DNA of 64,000 nt. Origin: Candidatus Streptomyces philanthi. Its GTDB lineage: Bacteria; Actinomycetota; Actinomycetes; Streptomycetales; Streptomycetaceae. The notes under the pieces are model-generated. The model was not told where the DNA came from. It ran no database searches and saw only the letters and a list, made by a program, of their open reading frames with translations. Location of the stretch: positions 4,216,001 to 4,280,000 of the forward strand of contig CP073042.1 in assembly GCA_018114805.1 (NCBI GenBank), in the 5' to 3' direction. A program made the position numbers and the translations under genes. Positions 1-9,012 of the stretch are shown here, piece after piece. Within the stretch, counting starts at the first letter, position 1, and the number at the start of each line of letters is the position of its first letter.

Positions 1-768
1 GTCGCGCACCGCCTCCAGCATCAGCAGCGTCACCGGCGGCGTGGCGTTGACCGCCACCTTGCCGGTCGAGGTCTTGATGAAGTCGGCGCCGGCGAGCATC
101 GCGAGCCAGGAGGCGCGGCGCACGTTGTCGTACGTCTGGAGCTCGCCGGTCTCGAAGATGACCTTGAGGTGGGCGGCGTTGCCGGCTTCGGAGCCGACGG
201 GCCGGGCGCACGCCTGCTTGACCGCCCTGATCTCCTCGAAGACCTCCATGTACCGGCCGGAGAGGAAGGCGCCGCGGTCGATCACCATGTCGATCTCGTC
301 CGCGCCGGCCGCCACCGCGTCCCGCGTGTCGGCCAGCTTGACCGGCAGCGCGGCGCGGCCCGCCGGGAACGCGGTGGCCACCGAGGCGACCTTGACCCCG
401 GAGCCGGCGACGGCCTGGCGCGCGGTGGCCACCATGTCCGGGTAGACGCAGATGGCGGCGACCGGGGGCGCCCCGTCGCCGGGGCGCATGCCCTTGGCGC
501 CGAGCGCCCGGACCTTGCCGGGGGTGTCGGCGCCTTCGAGTGTCGTCAGGTCGACCATCGAGATCGCCAGGTCGATGGCGTACGCCTTCGCCGACGTCTT
601 GATCGAGCGGGTGCCGAGCGTCGCGGCGCGGGCGTCGAGGCCGACCGCGTCGACCCCCGGCAGGCCGTGCAGGAAGCGGCGCAGCGCGCCGTCGCTCGCG
701 GTCACGTCCGCCAGCGATGCCAGGCGCCGCGCGGCTTCGTCGCCGTATGCGGGAACTGTTGTGGGCAT
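1..768 (-). CDS. deoC: Deoxyribose-phosphate aldolase, C-terminus cut by window edge
   Basis: Class I aldolase that cleaves 2-deoxyribose-5-phosphate to glyceraldehyde-3-phosphate and acetaldehyde, the last step of deoxynucleoside catabolism in the cytosol. The 256 visible residues contain the Schiff-base lysine region FIKTSTGK near residue 233 and the conserved EIDMVI strand. The stop lies left of base 1. ATG at 768 is chosen; a GTG at 774 in the same frame is possible. A 12-bp palindrome lies 20 bases upstream, and the same one precedes the phosphorylase gene at 4886, so the two are probably co-regulated. The phosphosugar mutase at 1996-3759 would supply the substrate. Confidence 0.95.
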   Translation of the reverse strand, partial: MPTTVPAYGDEAARRLASLADVTASDGALRRFLHGLPGVDAVGLDARAATLGTRSIKTSAKAYAIDLAISMVDLTTLEGADTPGKVRALGAKGMRPGDGAPPVAAICVYPDMVATARQAVAGSGVKVASVATAFPAGRAALPVKLADTRDAVAAGADEIDMVIDRGAFLSGRYMEVFEEIRAVKQACARPVGSEAGNAAHLKVIFETGELQTYDNVRRASWLAMLAGADFIKTSTGKVAVNATPPVTLLMLEAVRD

Positions 769-787
769 GGTCACCAGGCGAGCATAT

Positions 788-799
788 CTACGCGCGTAG
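788..799. promoter_or_regulatory. Palindromic operator upstream of deoC
   Basis: CTACGCGCGTAG is a perfect 12-bp palindrome 20 bases upstream of the deoC ATG. The identical palindrome lies at 4906-4917, 20 bases upstream of the purine nucleoside phosphorylase start. On the matching strand the identity extends to 14 bases (ATCTACGCGCGTAG). I infer a shared repressor site for nucleoside salvage genes. The binding protein is not known from sequence. Confidence 0.6.
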
Positions 800-885
800 C
801 AGCCTGTCACCCCCGTGAATCGACGCACTTTTTCGATGCGGTAACGCAACGTCCGCATTCCGGAGCGTCGGGCACAATCGGGCGC

Positions 886-1869
886 ATGACGAGTCCGGAC
901 CCCTCCTCCACCCCCGCGCGGCCGGAGCCGACCGAGCCGACCGGCGCGGACCGGCCCGCCGGCACGGCCGACCGGTCGGACCCCGCGGGCATCGCGGACC
1001 CAGCGGGCCGCGCGCCCGCCACCACCCCGACCGATCAGGCTGACCAAGACGAACAGCCTGAGAAGCCGGCGCGGCCCGCGAAGTCGGAGCAGCGCGCGCA
1101 GACCGAGAAGCCCGCGAAGCCCGAGCAGCCCGCGCTGACCAGGCTGACCAAGACGCCCCGCGCCGCCGCCGGGTCCGGGGCGGCCGGCGCGGGGCGCGGC
1201 GCCACCCGATCGGGCCAGCCCGCCCGCCCGGCGGGGCGCCCGGCGTCCGCGTCGCAGGGCGCGGGCGCGGACACGGACACGGAGGTGTACGAGGACCGGG
1301 TCTACCGCTCCACCGGCGCCATGGCCACCGGCGTGCTGCTGCTCGTGTTCGGCGCCTGGCTCGGCGGCGACGCGCTGGTCCGCGGTGAGGGACGCACGCC
1401 GTGGCTCTCCCTGTGCGGGCTGCTCCTCGTGGTGCCGTTGGCGGTGGCGTTCACGCTGCGCCCCGCGGTGTTCGCGGGAGCGGACCGGCTGCTGGTGCGC
1501 AACCCGTTCCGTACGATCACGCTGCCCTGGCAGTCGGTCGAGGGGGCGCGCGCCGGCTACAGCAGCGAGGTGCTGGCCGGCGGCCGGAAGTACCAGCTCT
1601 GGGCCATCCCGGTCTCGCGGCAGCAGGCGCGCGCCGCTGCCGAGGACGTGAGCGGGCGCGCACCGGTGGGCGTCCGGCGCGGCGACACGCTGGCCGACTC
1701 CGGTCGTGCCCCCTCCGACCAGGCCATCGACGACATCCGCGAGCTGGCCGAACGGCACGCTACCCGGCCAGGCGCGCAGGGCCAGCCGACCGCGCGCTGG
1801 GCGTGGGAGGTGCTGGCGCCGGCGGCGGCGGGCGCCGTGCTGCTGATCGTCCTGGCCAGCACGGGCTGA
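886..1869 (+). CDS. PH-domain membrane protein with disordered N-terminus
   Basis: 327-residue protein. Residues 1-125 are Pro/Ala/Glu/Lys-rich and probably disordered (repeated EKPAKPEQ-like units). Two hydrophobic segments follow (about 145-165 and 175-195), then a bacterial PH-like domain (RPAVFAGADRLLVRNP onward, with a PWQSVEGARAGYSSE region) and a C-terminal hydrophobic anchor just before the stop. This matches the actinobacterial 'PH domain-containing protein' family of unknown role. ATG at 886 is chosen because translation further upstream would run into deoC antisense and the deoC operator. It is divergent from deoC and convergent with the mutase gene. Confidence 0.85.
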   Translation: MTSPDPSSTPARPEPTEPTGADRPAGTADRSDPAGIADPAGRAPATTPTDQADQDEQPEKPARPAKSEQRAQTEKPAKPEQPALTRLTKTPRAAAGSGAAGAGRGATRSGQPARPAGRPASASQGAGADTDTEVYEDRVYRSTGAMATGVLLLVFGAWLGGDALVRGEGRTPWLSLCGLLLVVPLAVAFTLRPAVFAGADRLLVRNPFRTITLPWQSVEGARAGYSSEVLAGGRKYQLWAIPVSRQQARAAAEDVSGRAPVGVRRGDTLADSGRAPSDQAIDDIRELAERHATRPGAQGQPTARWAWEVLAPAAAGAVLLIVLASTG

Positions 1870-1995
1870 TCTCGGCGCCAGCCGGCTCCGGTCCCGCGTG
1901 CCGGGCCGGGGCACGGTGACCGTACGCGCACGCGTGGGGGCCGGCCCGAGTCGCACGTCCCGGGCCGGCCCCCACGGCGTACCGCCGGCCAGGTG

Positions 1996-3759
1996 TCAGA
2001 TGCCGGCCGCCGCCAGGTCGCGCTTGACGGCCGCCAGCACCTCCCGCGCGTGGGCGCGGGCCGCGGGGAGCGCGTCGGGCGCGGCCACCGTGAGGACGAC
2101 CTCCAGGTAGCACTTGAGCTTGGGCTCGGTGCCGCTCGGCCGCACGATGACCCGGGCCGACTCGACGTCGGAGCCCGCGCCGCCGGCCAGGTGGTAGCGC
2201 AGCCCGTCTGTGGGCGGCAGCGCCTCGGAGCCCTGGGACAGGTCTTGGGCCGAGGTCACCGGCAGCCCGGCGAGGTCGGTGGGCGGCTGCGTGCGCAGCC
2301 GCTCCATGGCCGCCGCGATCACGGACAGGTCCTCGACCCGCACCGAGAGCTGGTCGGTCGCGTGCAGGCCGTGCGCGAGCGCCAGCTCGTCCAGCAGGTC
2401 GACCAGCGTCCGGCCCTCGGCCCTGAGCCCCGCCGCCAACTCGGCCACGAGCAGCGCGGCGGTGATGCCGTCCTTGTCGCGCACGCCGGCCGGGTCCACG
2501 CAGTAGCCGAGCGCCTCCTCGTACGCGTACCGCACGCCGTCCACACGGGCCAGCCACTTGAAGCCGGTGAGCGTCTCGGCGTACGGCACGCCGGCGGTGG
2601 CCGCGATCCGGGACAGCAGCGACGAGGAGACAGTGGTGGTGGCGAAGGTGGCGTCGGTCGCGCTCTGACCGCCCCGACCAGCCCGGCCCGTACGCACCAG
2701 GTGCGCCGCGAGCAGCGCGCCGACCTCGTCGCCGCGCAGCATCCGCCAGCCCGCGGGCTCCTCGGGCGCGGGGACGGCCACGGCGCAGCGGTCGGCGTCC
2801 GGGTCGTTGGCGATGACGAGGTCGGTGGCGGCACTGTCGGCGGCCGCGCGGGCCGTGGCGAACGCGAGGTCCATCGCGCCCGGCTCCTCCGGGTTGGGGA
2901 ACGCGACGGTCGGGAAGTCCGGGTCGGGCTCGGCCTGCTCGGCGACGACGGTGGGCGCCGGGAAGCCGGCGCGCGCGAACGCGGCGGTCAGGGTCTGCCG
3001 TCCGACGCCGTGCAGCGGCGTGTAGACGACGCGTACCGCGCGCGGCGAGCCCTCGGTCAGCACGCTGGCGGCGCGCTCCAGGTACGCCTCGACGACGTCC
3101 TCGCCGGCGATCTCCCAGCCGGACTCGGGGCGCGGCACCGCGTGCGCGCCGGCGACCGCGGCGATCTCGGCGGCGATCTCCGCGTCGGCCGGCGGGACGA
3201 TCTGCGAGCCGCCACGGGAGGCGGTGCCGGCGACGCCGTCGCCGAGGTAGACCTTGTAGCCGTTGTCGCGGGGCGGGTTGTGGCTCGCTGTGACCTCGAC
3301 GCCGGCGATCGCGCCCAGGTGGCGGATTGCGAAGGCGAGCACGGGCGTGGGCAGCGGGCGCGGGAGCAGCACCGCGCGCAGTCCGGCGCCGACCATGACG
3401 GCGGCGGTGTCGCGGGCGAAGTTGGCGCTGCGGTGTCGGGCGTCGTAGCCGATGACGACCAGGCCCGGCTCGGGCTGGTCGCCGTCCGCCGGCTGGGCGT
3501 CCCGCGCGGGGTGCCGCCGGTTCAGGTAGCCGGCCAGGCCGGCGGCGGCCCGGATGACCACCGCGCGGTTCATCCGCATCGGACCGGCGCCCAGTTCGGC
3601 GCGGAGCCCGGCGGTGCCGAACTGGAGCGTGCCCGCGAAGCGCGCGGCCAGCTCGTCGCCCGCCCCGGCCTCGATGAGGTCCGTCAGCTCCTGCCGGGTG
3701 ACCGGGTCGGGGTCGTCCGACAGCCAGGCCCGGGCTTGGGCGATCAGTTCCTGCTGCAC
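1996..3759 (-). CDS. Phospho-sugar mutase (phosphoglucomutase/phosphomannomutase family)
   Basis: 587 residues, full length for the alpha-D-phosphohexomutase superfamily. The phosphoserine loop TASHNPPRDNGYK is at about 157-169 (Ser159), the Mg loop NDPDADRC near 315, and the C-terminal phosphate-binding motif VRPSGTEPKLKCYLEV is intact. GTG at 3759 is preceded by AGAGGCGG. It lies between pnp and deoC on the same strand, so conversion of (deoxy)ribose-1-phosphate to the 5-phosphate is a likely job. Activity on glucose or mannose phosphates is equally compatible with the family. The 287 bases separating it from pnp hold only GC-rich sequence with near-repeats of CGAACGGGCC. Confidence 0.93.
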   Translation of the reverse strand: MQQELIAQARAWLSDDPDPVTRQELTDLIEAGAGDELAARFAGTLQFGTAGLRAELGAGPMRMNRAVVIRAAAGLAGYLNRRHPARDAQPADGDQPEPGLVVIGYDARHRSANFARDTAAVMVGAGLRAVLLPRPLPTPVLAFAIRHLGAIAGVEVTASHNPPRDNGYKVYLGDGVAGTASRGGSQIVPPADAEIAAEIAAVAGAHAVPRPESGWEIAGEDVVEAYLERAASVLTEGSPRAVRVVYTPLHGVGRQTLTAAFARAGFPAPTVVAEQAEPDPDFPTVAFPNPEEPGAMDLAFATARAAADSAATDLVIANDPDADRCAVAVPAPEEPAGWRMLRGDEVGALLAAHLVRTGRAGRGGQSATDATFATTTVSSSLLSRIAATAGVPYAETLTGFKWLARVDGVRYAYEEALGYCVDPAGVRDKDGITAALLVAELAAGLRAEGRTLVDLLDELALAHGLHATDQLSVRVEDLSVIAAAMERLRTQPPTDLAGLPVTSAQDLSQGSEALPPTDGLRYHLAGGAGSDVESARVIVRPSGTEPKLKCYLEVVLTVAAPDALPAARAHAREVLAAVKRDLAAAGI

Positions 3760-4046
3760 GGTGGTTCCGCCTCTCGCGTGGGGGTCGCGTCCTTCGAAAT
3801 GCCGGCTCGGGCGCCGGTTCGGGGCGCCACAGGGCGCGTGCGGGCGAGCCTACGAGCAACGGCTGGCCCTCGGCCGGTACGGGTACGCCGCCGGGCCCCG
3901 CCCGGCCCCGGCCCGCCCCGGGCGCGCGCCTTCAAGCCGCTGCCTGGAGTGGGCCCGCCGCGAACGGGCTTGTCCCGAGCGGCCCTGTCCCGAACGGGCC
4001 TGCCCCGACCCGTCGTGGGGTGGCCGGCCGGGCCCGGGGCGTGCGC

Positions 4047-4886
4047 TCAGAGCTTGCCCAGCACCTGGCTCAGCAGGCTGCCCATCCGGGCGGCCGAGTC
4101 GCGGCCGGCCTGGAGGACCTCCTCGTGGTTGAGGGGCTCGCCGGTCATGCCCGCGGCGAGGTTGGTCACCAGCGAGATGCCGAGCACCTCGGCGCCGGCC
4201 TCGCGGGCCGCGATGGCCTCCAGCGTGGTGGACATGCCGACCAGGTCGGCGCCCATCGTGCGGATCATCGCGATCTCGGCGGGCGTCTCGTAGTGCGGCC
4301 CGGGGAACTGGGCGTAGACGCCCTCCTCAAGCGAGGGGTCGACCTGCTGGCACAGGGCGCGCAGCCGCAGCGAGTACAGGTCGGTTAGGTCCACGAAGTT
4401 GGGGCCGATGATGGGGGAGGTCGCCGTGAGGTTGATGTGGTCGCTGATCAGCACCGGCTGGCCGACCCGCATCTCGACCCGCAGCCCGCCGCAGCCGTTG
4501 GTGAGCACGACGGTCTTGCAGCCCGCGGTGACGGCGGTGCGCACGCCGTGCGCCACGGCGGCCACGTCCCGGTTCTCGTAGTAGTGCGTACGGCCGAGGA
4601 AGACCAGCGCGCGCTTGTCGCCGATGCGGTACGAGCGGACCGTGCCGGCGTGGCCGGCGACGGCGGGGGCGGGGAAGCCGGGCAGCTCGGTGACCGGGAA
4701 CTCGTGGTCCGCGGTGCCGAGCGCGTCGGTGGCGGGCACCCAGCCGGAGCCCATGACGAGCGCGACGTCGTGGGTCTCGGCGCCGGTGAGCTCGCGCAGG
4801 CGTGCGGCGGCGGCGAAGGGGGTCTGGCCGCCGGCGTGGAGCGGGTCGCCCTGGATGTCCGAAGAAGCTGATGCGTTCACGCGCAC
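4047..4886 (-). CDS. Purine nucleoside phosphorylase, trimeric class
   Basis: Phosphorolysis of purine (deoxy)nucleosides to free base and pentose-1-phosphate. 279 residues match the trimeric PNP class: ALVMGSGW near the phosphate site, GRTHYYE, the TNGCGG strand, the [13 protein letters not shown] loop and the [16 protein letters not shown] nucleoside-binding segment. GTG at 4886 is chosen (another GTG at 4880). A 12-bp palindrome shared with deoC lies 20 bases upstream. With the mutase and deoC it completes the route from deoxynucleoside to central metabolism. Confidence 0.95.
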   Translation of the reverse strand: MRVNASASSDIQGDPLHAGGQTPFAAAARLRELTGAETHDVALVMGSGWVPATDALGTADHEFPVTELPGFPAPAVAGHAGTVRSYRIGDKRALVFLGRTHYYENRDVAAVAHGVRTAVTAGCKTVVLTNGCGGLRVEMRVGQPVLISDHINLTATSPIIGPNFVDLTDLYSLRLRALCQQVDPSLEEGVYAQFPGPHYETPAEIAMIRTMGADLVGMSTTLEAIAAREAGAEVLGISLVTNLAAGMTGEPLNHEEVLQAGRDSAARMGSLLSQVLGKL

Positions 4887-4905
4887 GAGGGTAACCGGTA
4901 ATCCC

Positions 4906-4917
4906 CTACGCGCGTAG
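4906..4917. promoter_or_regulatory. Palindromic operator upstream of pnp
   Basis: Second perfect copy of CTACGCGCGTAG, at the same 20-base distance from the GTG start of the phosphorylase as the first copy has from deoC. Identical sequence plus identical spacing in front of two enzymes of one pathway is the evidence. The repressor is unassigned; the DeoR protein at 7235-8218 is one candidate by inference only. Confidence 0.6.
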
Positions 4918-5019
4918 ATGCGTTTGCGACGATGTGCGGACCAGTGGCCTGGTTCGGTCCTTACTGGCCCGTAGGGGACCGTCGTGACCTGCGGTAAAGC
5001 ATCTCGTGCCGGGCGGGGC

Positions 5020-5457
5020 TCAGCAGGGGCGCTTGCGCAGCTCCATCACGTAGTCGTGCGGTGCGCCCGCCGACTCCGCGGCGTCCGCGATCTCCCCCAG
5101 GTGGCGGGCCGACGGCAGCCCGCCCTCGTAGCCGTTGAGCACGTACAGCCAGGCGCTCTCCTCGCCGTCCAGCGTGTGCACCCGCATGCGCGCCCAGCGG
5201 TAGATGTCGAGCCCCACGCCCTCCCAGCCGTCCAGCGACTCCTCGTCCATCGGGGCGATGTTGTAGAGGGCGACGAAGACCTGCGATCCGGGCACTTCCA
5301 CCAGCGTCGGCTGCGCCCCCTCCCAGCCCATCTGCTCGCCGCCGAAGGTGAGTCGCCAGCCGGAGAGCCAGCCGGTGCCGCGCAGCGGCGAGTGCGGGGC
5401 GCGGCGTGGCATCAGCCGCGCGTCGAGGTTGCCGGCGTACGCGGCGTAGAGCGACAT
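5020..5457 (-). CDS. Gamma-glutamylcyclotransferase-fold protein (AIG2-like)
   Basis: 145-residue cytosolic protein with the GGCT-like start [13 protein letters not shown], the fold's characteristic Y-x-G-N-L substrate loop, followed by [14 protein letters not shown] and a [16 protein letters not shown] segment. ATG at 5457 gives the usual start for this family in actinomycetes. It is upstream of pnp on the same strand, separated by 133 bases that contain the pnp operator, so it is probably a separate transcription unit. Real substrate unknown. Confidence 0.88.
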   Translation of the reverse strand: MSLYAAYAGNLDARLMPRRAPHSPLRGTGWLSGWRLTFGGEQMGWEGAQPTLVEVPGSQVFVALYNIAPMDEESLDGWEGVGLDIYRWARMRVHTLDGEESAWLYVLNGYEGGLPSARHLGEIADAAESAGAPHDYVMELRKRPC

Positions 5458-5698
5458 GACCTTGAGGGTACGGGAGAGCCGCGAGGTGACGTCTGTGACG
5501 GCGTCCGCGCGGCCCGGGCGCGCGCGCTCGGCCGGTGGGGCCCCGACAGGCGGGCGTTTTGTTGGGTGCGAGACAATGGGGCACGTAACTCATCCCCCTG
5601 GGGGCGACCCCCGGACCGGCCGGTGGTGACACCGGCCGCCTCCGTGGTGCGGTCCGGCGTCCTGGGCCGACCGAGACGAATACGCGAGGCGAACTTCA

Positions 5699-7135
5699 TT
5701 GACCCGGATCGTGATCATTGGCGGCGGACCTGGCGGCTACGAGGCGGCGCTGGTCGCGGCGCAGCTCGGAGCGGACGTGACCGTCGTGGACTGCGACGGC
5801 CTTGGCGGCGCTTCGGTGCTGACCGACTGCGTGCCGTCGAAGACGCTGATCGCGACGGCGGAGGTGATGACGACCTTCGACTCCTCGTACGAGGAGCTGG
5901 GCATCGTTGCCGACGACACGCCGCCGCTGGAGCAGGCCGCCCGGGTGCTCGGCGTGGATCTGGGCAAGGTCAACCGCCGGGTCAAGCGGCTGGCGCTGGC
6001 CCAGTCGCACGACATCACCGCCTCCGTCACCCGTGCGGGTGCCCGAGTCATGCGCGGTCGCGGGCGCGTCGAGCCCGCGCAGACGCCCGACGGCTCGCGC
6101 ACGGTGACCGTGCAGGCGGCCGACGGCACGGAGGAGACGCTGGTGGCGGACGCGGTGCTGATCGCCACCGGCGCCCACCCGCGGGAGATCCCGGACGCGC
6201 TGCCGGACGGCGAGCGCATCCTGAACTGGACCCAGGTCTACGACCTCGACGAGCTGCCGGCGGAGCTGATCGTGGTCGGCTCCGGCGTCACCGGCGCCGA
6301 GTTCGCCGGCGCGTACCAGGCCCTCGGCTCCAAGGTCACCCTCGTCTCCTCGCGCGACCGGGTGCTGCCGGGCGAGGACCCGGACGCGGCGGCCGTGCTG
6401 GAGGACGTCTTCCGGCGCCGCGGGATGAACGTGATGGCCCGCTCGCGCGCGCAGTCCGCCAAGCGGGTGGGCGACCGGGTCGAGGTGACGCTCGCCGACG
6501 GGCGCGTCATCTCCGGCACGCACTGCCTGATGGCGGTCGGCTCCATCCCCAACACCGCGCGGATGGGCCTTGAGGAGGCCGGGGTCAGGCTGAAGGAGTC
6601 CGGTCACATCTGGACCGACAAGGTCTCCCGTACGAGCGCGCCGGGCGTGTACGCGGCCGGCGACTGCACCGGCATCTTCGCTCTGGCCTCGGTCGCGGCC
6701 ATGCAGGGGCGCATCGCGATGTACCACTTCCTCGGCGAGCCGGTGGCCCCGCTGAACCTGAAGGCGGTGTCCGCGAACGTGTTCACCGACCCGGAGATCG
6801 CCACCGTCGGCTACACGCAGGCCGACGTGGACAGCGGGAAGATCGACGCCCGGGTGGTCAAGCTGCCGCTGCTGCGCAACGCGCGGGCCAAGATGCAGGG
6901 CATCCGGGACGGCTTCGTCAAGCTGTTCTGCCGGCCGGGCACCGGCATCGTGGTGGGCGGCGTGGTGGTCTCGCCGCGCGCCAGCGAGCTGATCCACCCG
7001 ATCTCGGTCGCGGTGGACAATAACCTGACGGTCGCGCAGATCGCGAACACCTTCACGGTCTACCCCTCGCTGTCGGGTTCGATCGCCGAGGTGGCCCGCC
7101 AGCTCCAGACCCGCAAGACGCAAAACGAGCTGTAA
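5699..7135 (+). CDS. lpdA: NAD(P)H-quinone dehydrogenase, LpdA type (flavoprotein disulfide reductase fold)
   Basis: 478 residues with the FAD-binding start IVIIGGGPGGYEAA, a second nucleotide fold (VVGSGVTGAEFAG), the VYAAGDCTG flavin motif and a C-terminal dimerisation domain. The redox loop reads GGASVLTDCVPSKTL: the first cysteine of the usual CxxxxC pair is Ser39 and only Cys44 remains. This is the hallmark of the LpdA/Rv3303c branch, known to reduce quinones rather than disulfides. TTG at 5699 is used, with GAGG about 10 bases upstream. It is divergent from the cyclotransferase gene and upstream of a DeoR gene. Confidence 0.92.
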   Translation: MTRIVIIGGGPGGYEAALVAAQLGADVTVVDCDGLGGASVLTDCVPSKTLIATAEVMTTFDSSYEELGIVADDTPPLEQAARVLGVDLGKVNRRVKRLALAQSHDITASVTRAGARVMRGRGRVEPAQTPDGSRTVTVQAADGTEETLVADAVLIATGAHPREIPDALPDGERILNWTQVYDLDELPAELIVVGSGVTGAEFAGAYQALGSKVTLVSSRDRVLPGEDPDAAAVLEDVFRRRGMNVMARSRAQSAKRVGDRVEVTLADGRVISGTHCLMAVGSIPNTARMGLEEAGVRLKESGHIWTDKVSRTSAPGVYAAGDCTGIFALASVAAMQGRIAMYHFLGEPVAPLNLKAVSANVFTDPEIATVGYTQADVDSGKIDARVVKLPLLRNARAKMQGIRDGFVKLFCRPGTGIVVGGVVVSPRASELIHPISVAVDNNLTVAQIANTFTVYPSLSGSIAEVARQLQTRKTQNEL

Positions 7136-7197
7136 CGCACTGCCATACCACCTGTGCTGCCCAGCAGTGAACAACTTCTGCTAATTGGCGGAACCGG

Positions 7198-7230
7198 CTG
7201 AAAGTAGACGGTCGTTGGCGTTACTTTCAG
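7198..7230. promoter_or_regulatory. Inverted repeat at deoR start (candidate autoregulatory operator)
   Basis: CTGAAAGTA (7198-7206) and TACTTTCAG (7222-7230) form a perfect 9-bp inverted repeat with a 15-base spacer. It ends 4 bases before the deoR GTG. A/T-rich GAAAG/CTTTC half-sites are typical of DeoR-family operators. The location fits autorepression; this is inference. Confidence 0.55.
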
Positions 7231-7234
7231 TTTC

Positions 7235-8218
7235 GTGTTCGCTGCAGAACGTCGCCAACTGATCCTTGAAATGGTGCGCGCGAACGGAGCCGTCTCGCTC
7301 CGTGAGCTTGCCCGTGTCGTCCAGACCTCCGAAGTGACCGTACGGCGGGACGTGCGGGCGCTGGAGGCGGAAGGACTGCTCGACCGCCTGCATGGCGGTG
7401 CGGTATTGTCGGGTGGTTTCACCAGGGAGTCCGGCTTTCCGCAAAAGTCCCATCTAGCAACCGCGGAGAAGACGGCCATCGCCGATCTCGCCGCCGGCCT
7501 CGTCGAAGAGGGCGAGGCCGTGGTGGTCGGCGCGGGGACGACGACGCAGGAGCTGGCCCGCCGGCTCGCCCGCGTCCCCGGTCTGACCGTGGTCACCAAC
7601 TCCCTGCTCGTCGCCCAGGCCCTGGCCCACGCCAACCGGGTCGAGGTCGTCATGACCGGTGGCACCCTCCGCGGCTCCAACTACGCCCTGGTGGGCAGCG
7701 GCGCCGAGCAGTCCCTGCGGGGGCTGCGGGTCTCCCGCGCCTTCCTCTCCGGCAGCGGGCTCACCGCCGAGCGCGGCCTGTCCACGTCCAACATGCTCTC
7801 GGCGAGCGTGGACCGGGCGCTGGTGCAGGCGGCGGCCGAGGTGGTGGTCCTCGCGGACCACTCGAAGCTGGGCACCGACACCATGTTCCAGACCGTGCCC
7901 ACGGACGTGATCACACGGCTGGTGACGAACGAGCCGCTCACCCGGGACGAGCGCTCGGCCACCGAACTCCAGGCCCTCGCCGACCAGGGGGTGCAGATCA
8001 CCGTCGCCGGTGCGGGACAGCCGGCCCCCGCTCCCGGGCAGGGCCAGGGCGCCGGCCCCACCGTGGGGCGGCCGGCGCGGCGCGACATGCCGCTGCCGGG
8101 CCCGCGCCGTACCCATCCCCCCACGGCACCCGGCGGCCCGGGGCTGCGGGGCTCGGTGTCCCTGTCCGACCAACAACTCGGCGGCCGGGTCGCGGATCTG
8201 GCACCCCGCCGACGCTGA
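7235..8218 (+). CDS. DeoR/GlpR-family transcriptional regulator
   Basis: 327 residues. N-terminal winged helix with the family signature (ERRQLILEMVRANGAVSLRELA, then TSEVTVRRDVRALEAEGLLDRLHGG). The C-terminal sugar-phosphate-binding domain includes GAGTTTQELARRL and VVLADHSKLG. About 70 residues beyond the usual DeoR length form a Pro/Gly/Arg-rich tail ending RVADLAPRRR. The effector is probably a phosphorylated sugar or nucleoside catabolite (family knowledge). GTG at 7235 follows a perfect inverted repeat. Its tail may be overlapped antisense by the TetR reading frame if the latter has lost its stop. Confidence 0.93.
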   Translation: MFAAERRQLILEMVRANGAVSLRELARVVQTSEVTVRRDVRALEAEGLLDRLHGGAVLSGGFTRESGFPQKSHLATAEKTAIADLAAGLVEEGEAVVVGAGTTTQELARRLARVPGLTVVTNSLLVAQALAHANRVEVVMTGGTLRGSNYALVGSGAEQSLRGLRVSRAFLSGSGLTAERGLSTSNMLSASVDRALVQAAAEVVVLADHSKLGTDTMFQTVPTDVITRLVTNEPLTRDERSATELQALADQGVQITVAGAGQPAPAPGQGQGAGPTVGRPARRDMPLPGPRRTHPPTAPGGPGLRGSVSLSDQQLGGRVADLAPRRR

Positions 8219-8401
8219 GCACGCCCCGGGCCGGGCACGGAGCCCCGCCTGGGTCCGCACGCACGCGCCCTCGGGCCGACGCACACCGCGCGCCGGCCCC
8301 GAGGGCGCGTGTGCGCCCACCGGCCGGCTCCCGCTGGCCCAGCCGGCGGGTCGACCGTCGCCTGGGGCGCGACGGGGCGGGGCGCGACGGGGGCGGACGC
8401 G

Positions 8402-9012
8402 TTACGCGGCGTCGCCGGCCCCGGGGGCCCGGGGGTCTCGCCCTGCGGCGGCCGGCCCGGCTCGGTGGGCCGGGCGCGCAGCCCCTGGAGGGTGAGGGTC
8501 AGCAGCCGGTCGGCCAGCTCCGGGTCGTCGGGGGACTGCTCGACGGCGAGCGCGATGGCGTTGGTCAACTGCATCAGGTCCGCGATGTCCACCCTCGCCC
8601 GTACGGCGCCGGCCCGCTGCGCCCGGTCCAGGAGTTCGCCGCCGGCCGCCAGCATCGGCATGCTGCACCGCGACATGGTGGAGCCTTCGTCGCTGTGCGC
8701 GGCCATCAGCGCCCGGGACAGGCCCCGGTAGGTGCTGGCGTGCGTGACGATGGCCCGCAGCCACTCCAGGAGCGCGACGCACGGCTGGGGCGCGGCCAGG
8801 AGTTCGCGGGAGCGCGCGAGCAGCGCCTCGACCTCGTCCTCGAAGATCGCGCTCATCAGCGCCGTGCGGTGCGGGAAGTGGCGGTAGAGGGTGCCGATGC
8901 CGACGCCGGCCCGCCGCGCGATCTCCTCCAGCGAGGCGTCGGTGCCGCGCTCGGTGAACGCCGTACGCGCCTCGGCCGCCCCCTCGGTGACCCCCGCCGT
9001 TCCGCTCGCCAT
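8402..9012 (-). CDS. TetR-family regulator, 3' end uncertain
   Basis: TetR DNA-binding domain is clear: TERGTDASLEEIARRAGVGIGTLYRHFPHRTALMSAIFEDEV, followed by a ligand domain ending LTLTLQGLRARP. ATG at 9012 is favoured over 9015 because GGGAGG sits at a better distance. Helix 1 is unusually short. In its own frame there is no stop until 7681, inside the deoR gene on the other strand. A neighbouring frame stops at 8402. I give 8402 as a practical end; either the stop was lost or a single-base indel lies near the 3' end. Confidence 0.7.

Noticed and set aside
169-885. Long open frame on plus covering the deoC region
   Set aside because: It is antisense to deoC, which has a clear aldolase sequence; the low-complexity Arg/Gly product is a GC-rich shadow.
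7235-8218. DeoR as a frameshifted gene because of its long tail
   Set aside because: The tail keeps a plausible composition and a RVADL-RRR ending that I recall from streptomycete orthologues, so I treat the gene as intact.
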